Part shown: positions 61,123 through 64,000 of the stretch, piece after piece
Position numbering within the stretch: position 1 is the stretch's first letter
How the letters are laid out: every line of letters begins with the position of its first letter
Assembly: GCA_006218035.1 (NCBI GenBank)
Contig: VBWC01000002.1
Location: forward strand, 1 to 64,000
Reading direction: 5' to 3'
DNA: 64,000 bases
Source of the DNA: Gammaproteobacteria bacterium
Lineage (GTDB): Bacteria; Pseudomonadota; Gammaproteobacteria; VBWC01
Position numbers and translations under genes: made by a program
Notes under the pieces: generated by a model
Database searches by the model: none
What the model saw: only the letters and a program-made list of their open reading frames with translations
What the model was told of the DNA's origin: nothing

Positions 61123-62397
61123 TTACCTGTTTCCGCGTAGCCTTTCCTTAATAACCCTGTATAGTTCGTCTGCGGCCAATTGATGCCCGGCCGCCGTCCA
61201 ATGGTTGTCATAAGGATAGTACTGTCCATTCCTGCCTTTAAATGAATCCTGTAAATCAATAACGTCATAATTGAGTTCAGCAAGTTTACTCTTGAATCTT
61301 TGATGCACCCCATCAAGCTCCATTACCCTTCCCGGCACTTCAGGCCATCCGTAGAAATCCTTATAAGTATTTTCTGCCACGTCTGCGGTCACGGTATAAA
61401 TATCGGGGATCAGCATTACTACGAGCGGGATCGCCCTCTCGGTCAGCGCGGTATTAAGCTGGCCAACTATCGAGACGATCGAATCTATATCCTGGACAGA
61501 ATAGTAAGGAACGGCGACTGCGGGTACCGTCTGTTTACCGCCCTTGAGTAGTTCCAGGGACTGTAGCAGCGTTCCCGGGTTCAATTTCCCGCTGAAAGAC
61601 GCATCGATAAACTCACGATTAAGGCGTGATAACGCTGTTTCAAATGTGGCCTCGTCCAAGCCCGACTTTCGTAAATAAAAATCTCTTTCGATAGATTCAG
61701 CAAAAAAATGGTCCCAGAATCGTTTGCTAACGGGGTACTCATAAAGATATTTGGTCGACGAAAGCGGATTTCTAGGCTTGTCTGCACGTTGCCGTATTAA
61801 TGACTGAAGATGCGAAAAGCCCAGAAATCTTGAGTCTTGCCACGAATAGTCCGGCAGCCTTTCTACCGGCTTGAACCAGGCGTATGGCAAGTTCTGAATT
61901 GCTGCTTGCTGAAAATCATTACCGAAAAATATCGCGACAACGACTAATTCAGGATTAAAACTGAGACCTATATCGTACAGATTCGCCAGATACGAAATCG
62001 GATTGGTAGCAATCTGACCGAGGTTCACAACCGTATATGTCTTATTGCTGTCGCCGCTGCTATTTATCTTGTTCTCAAAAACATTGGAAAAGCGATCTTT
62101 TTCGTCCACCCCCATGCCTTCAGCGAAACTATCGCCCAGAACCAGTATTTTGGATGAATCCCGTTTGTTTAACTCATACAGGTCGGGCCCCCGAAAACCA
62201 CTCTGGTTATAGCAGTGAGTTGTTCTGTATTCCAACTGATCCAGTTCGAGGCATTGTGAAGCGCTCGATAAATCTATCGGCCTGAATCCGGACAGCGGCT
62301 TTACCAAATGATGCGTGACTTGCAGATACCCCTCTGCTGCGGATAGAGCTGCGACTATAGATCCGCACACTAACAGCAACGGAATCGAATATTTCAT
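61123..62397 (-). CDS. Exported SGNH/GDSL-hydrolase-like protein
   Basis: 424 aa; N-terminal TM; SSKILVLGDSFAEGMGVDEKDRFSNVFE (GDS), C-terminal YPYDNHWTAAGHQLAADEL (DxxH). Confidence 0.85.
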   Translation of the reverse strand: MKYSIPLLLVCGSIVAALSAAEGYLQVTHHLVKPLSGFRPIDLSSASQCLELDQLEYRTTHCYNQSGFRGPDLYELNKRDSSKILVLGDSFAEGMGVDEKDRFSNVFENKINSSGDSNKTYTVVNLGQIATNPISYLANLYDIGLSFNPELVVVAIFFGNDFQQAAIQNLPYAWFKPVERLPDYSWQDSRFLGFSHLQSLIRQRADKPRNPLSSTKYLYEYPVSKRFWDHFFAESIERDFYLRKSGLDEATFETALSRLNREFIDASFSGKLNPGTLLQSLELLKGGKQTVPAVAVPYYSVQDIDSIVSIVGQLNTALTERAIPLVVMLIPDIYTVTADVAENTYKDFYGWPEVPGRVMELDGVHQRFKSKLAELNYDVIDLQDSFKGRNGQYYPYDNHWTAAGHQLAADELYRVIKERLRGNR

Positions 62398-62560
62398 CCC
62401 AAAACGACCAGTAAGGTTTTCCGGAAAATCACAAGTTGATTTGCCTGATCGACACTATCAAGCACCTGTGTATTCCCGGGTGTGGAGCCGTAAATAACTT
62501 TGCGATATTTCGTTCTTTATGTTTCGTACTTCGGCGCATATTCCTTGGCCTAATCAGATT

Positions 62561-64000
62561 CTATATGGAAATGCGATACTCCCGCCGCCATAACTCGAAT
62601 AGTACCAGCGCGTACAGACGCTCACTGTTTGCCCTTCCCTTCGCTTGTCCAGCCAGCAAGCTTTCTACTGTCTTGCGATCGAATACAGTCGAACCAGGAT
62701 CGAGGAGAATCTCTTTGAAATAGTCCTTCCATACGCCTGTAGACAGCCATGACGCCAGCGGGATTGAAAATCCCTGTTTACGCGCCTGGTCAAATTCCGG
62801 CGGCAACAGGCGACCGGCAAGTTTTTTCAGCAATATCTTGCGTAGATACGCCGTGGTCTTGAGAGACGATGGTACCTTGCCGAATGCAAATTCAATTAGA
62901 CGATAATCCAGAAAAGGTGCGCGTACTTCAAGAGAAGTCAACATGCTCGCCCGATCCACTTTGACCAATATGTCTTCGGCAAGGTAGTTATCGAAATCCA
63001 TGCGCGTCGCCCGCTGCAGCAAGTCGTTGCTCACGGGAATGCGCTTCCGGCGTATCTCTTCGGCCATCAGCGCCCAGTCTTTTCGTCCGGCCATTAACCG
63101 CCGTCTGGTGCTACGATCGTAATAGGACGCGATTAGTGGTAAACCGGACTGAAGATCGAAGTCGAGGCCCTGTAACCAGTTGCGGCCCTTGAAGCCGACC
63201 GGTAGTAACCATTCGGCTCCGGTAGCAGCATACCGCCTGAGCCATCCCGGAACGTGCCGCAATTTCTGTTGTAACCAGAGCAGCCGGTCATAATGGCGAT
63301 ATCCGCCGAATAACTCATCACCGCCATCGCCACCCAAAGCCACCGTGCAATGCTGACGAATCATTCGACTCACAAGGAAGGTAGGGATCATCGAAGAATC
63401 TACCATGGGCTCGTCGAATTGTCTGGCGAGCAGAGGCAATAAATCGACATTCGCCTTGCCGCCGTCGAGTTCGACGTGCTCTGTTCCAAAATGCCTGGCG
63501 ATCAGTCGGGCATGTTCCGTTTCGTCATATTGCCCGGCACCCGGGAAACGTACGGTAAAAGTCTTTACCTTGCGGGTGTTTCTGACAGCCATGGCAGTTA
63601 TCAGACTTGAATCCAGACCGCCGCTTAGCAAAACGCCCACCGGTACATCAGCCACTAATTGCTTGCTTACGGAATCTGAAAGCAGACGCTCGAGTTCATC
63701 CAGCAGCGCCACGTCATCCTGCCCGGAAGCTTCCTGAGTATTCAGGGCCGGCAAACTCCAGAAGCGCCACAAACGTGTGTCGCCTTGTCGCAGATTGAAT
63801 AGCATAGCGTGGGCAGGCGGCAATTTTCTGACGTCCCGCAATATGCACCTTTCACCAGGCACGTATCCCATTGCCAGGAAGCAATCCAATGCCTCGCGGT
63901 CTATTACCCGCGGCAGCGACGGATCTGCCATCAGCCCTTTTAACTCGGAGGAGAAGCGCAATACGCCGTTGGCCAACGTGTAGAACAGGGGCTTTTCGCC
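62561..64000 (-). CDS. asnB: Asparagine synthase (glutamine-hydrolysing), N-terminus beyond the window edge
   Basis: Open to 64000 (GEKPLFYTLANGVLRFSSELKGLM...); VPVGVLLSGGLDSSLITAMA PP-loop; VALGGDGGDELFGGYRHYDR; LTSLEVRAPFLDYRLIEFA. Confidence 0.93.
   Translation of the reverse strand, partial: GEKPLFYTLANGVLRFSSELKGLMADPSLPRVIDREALDCFLAMGYVPGERCILRDVRKLPPAHAMLFNLRQGDTRLWRFWSLPALNTQEASGQDDVALLDELERLLSDSVSKQLVADVPVGVLLSGGLDSSLITAMAVRNTRKVKTFTVRFPGAGQYDETEHARLIARHFGTEHVELDGGKANVDLLPLLARQFDEPMVDSSMIPTFLVSRMIRQHCTVALGGDGGDELFGGYRHYDRLLWLQQKLRHVPGWLRRYAATGAEWLLPVGFKGRNWLQGLDFDLQSGLPLIASYYDRSTRRRLMAGRKDWALMAEEIRRKRIPVSNDLLQRATRMDFDNYLAEDILVKVDRASMLTSLEVRAPFLDYRLIEFAFGKVPSSLKTTAYLRKILLKKLAGRLLPPEFDQARKQGFSIPLASWLSTGVWKDYFKEILLDPGSTVFDRKTVESLLAGQAKGRANSERLYALVLFELWRREYRISI

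Overview
This 64-kb window looks like gammaproteobacterial chromosome (inferred from gene content and order). There are no rRNA genes, CRISPR arrays or recognisable transposases. From left to right it contains: (i) three exported or lipoprotein genes (TSP3/dockerin-like/PKD) and a stand-alone cysC; (ii) the conserved translation block, on the minus strand, thrS-infC-rpmI-rplT-pheS-pheT-ihfA-merR-like-tRNA-Pro, preceded by a truncated tRNA-Val remnant and uvrB; (iii) an aspC-like aminotransferase and tRNA-Asn, followed by an AT-richer insert with two tandem FRG-domain proteins whose genes overlap by ATGA; (iv) a GMC oxidoreductase with a Tat-type small subunit, a BioF2/FemAB-like GNAT, a PilZ protein and a hemerythrin pseudogene missed by the ORF track; (v) smr, mfd, an Aer-like chemoreceptor with a sigma28-like promoter, def, csiV-like, mtnP, hpt and a large Calx-beta protein with a GlyGly-CTERM-like tail; (vi) a di-heme peroxidase, then a nagZ / oligopeptide ABC permease / L,D-transpeptidase / solute-binding-protein cluster, followed by CYTH, rlmD, a PolB-like exonuclease and cysM; (vii) from about 44 kb to the window edge, a surface-polysaccharide locus (galU, wbpM-like, wecA/wbpL-like, wbjBCD/fnlABC-like, wbuB-like, other glycosyltransferases, a GT2-GtrA fusion, a large GT-C-like protein, two SGNH proteins and a partial asnB). 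The leads most worth following are the tandem FRG pair at tRNA-Asn, the decayed hemerythrin, the tRNA-Val remnant, the tRNA-Pro 3'-end duplication, and the GT2-GtrA plus GT-C module. All family assignments come from reading motifs; no database search was run.
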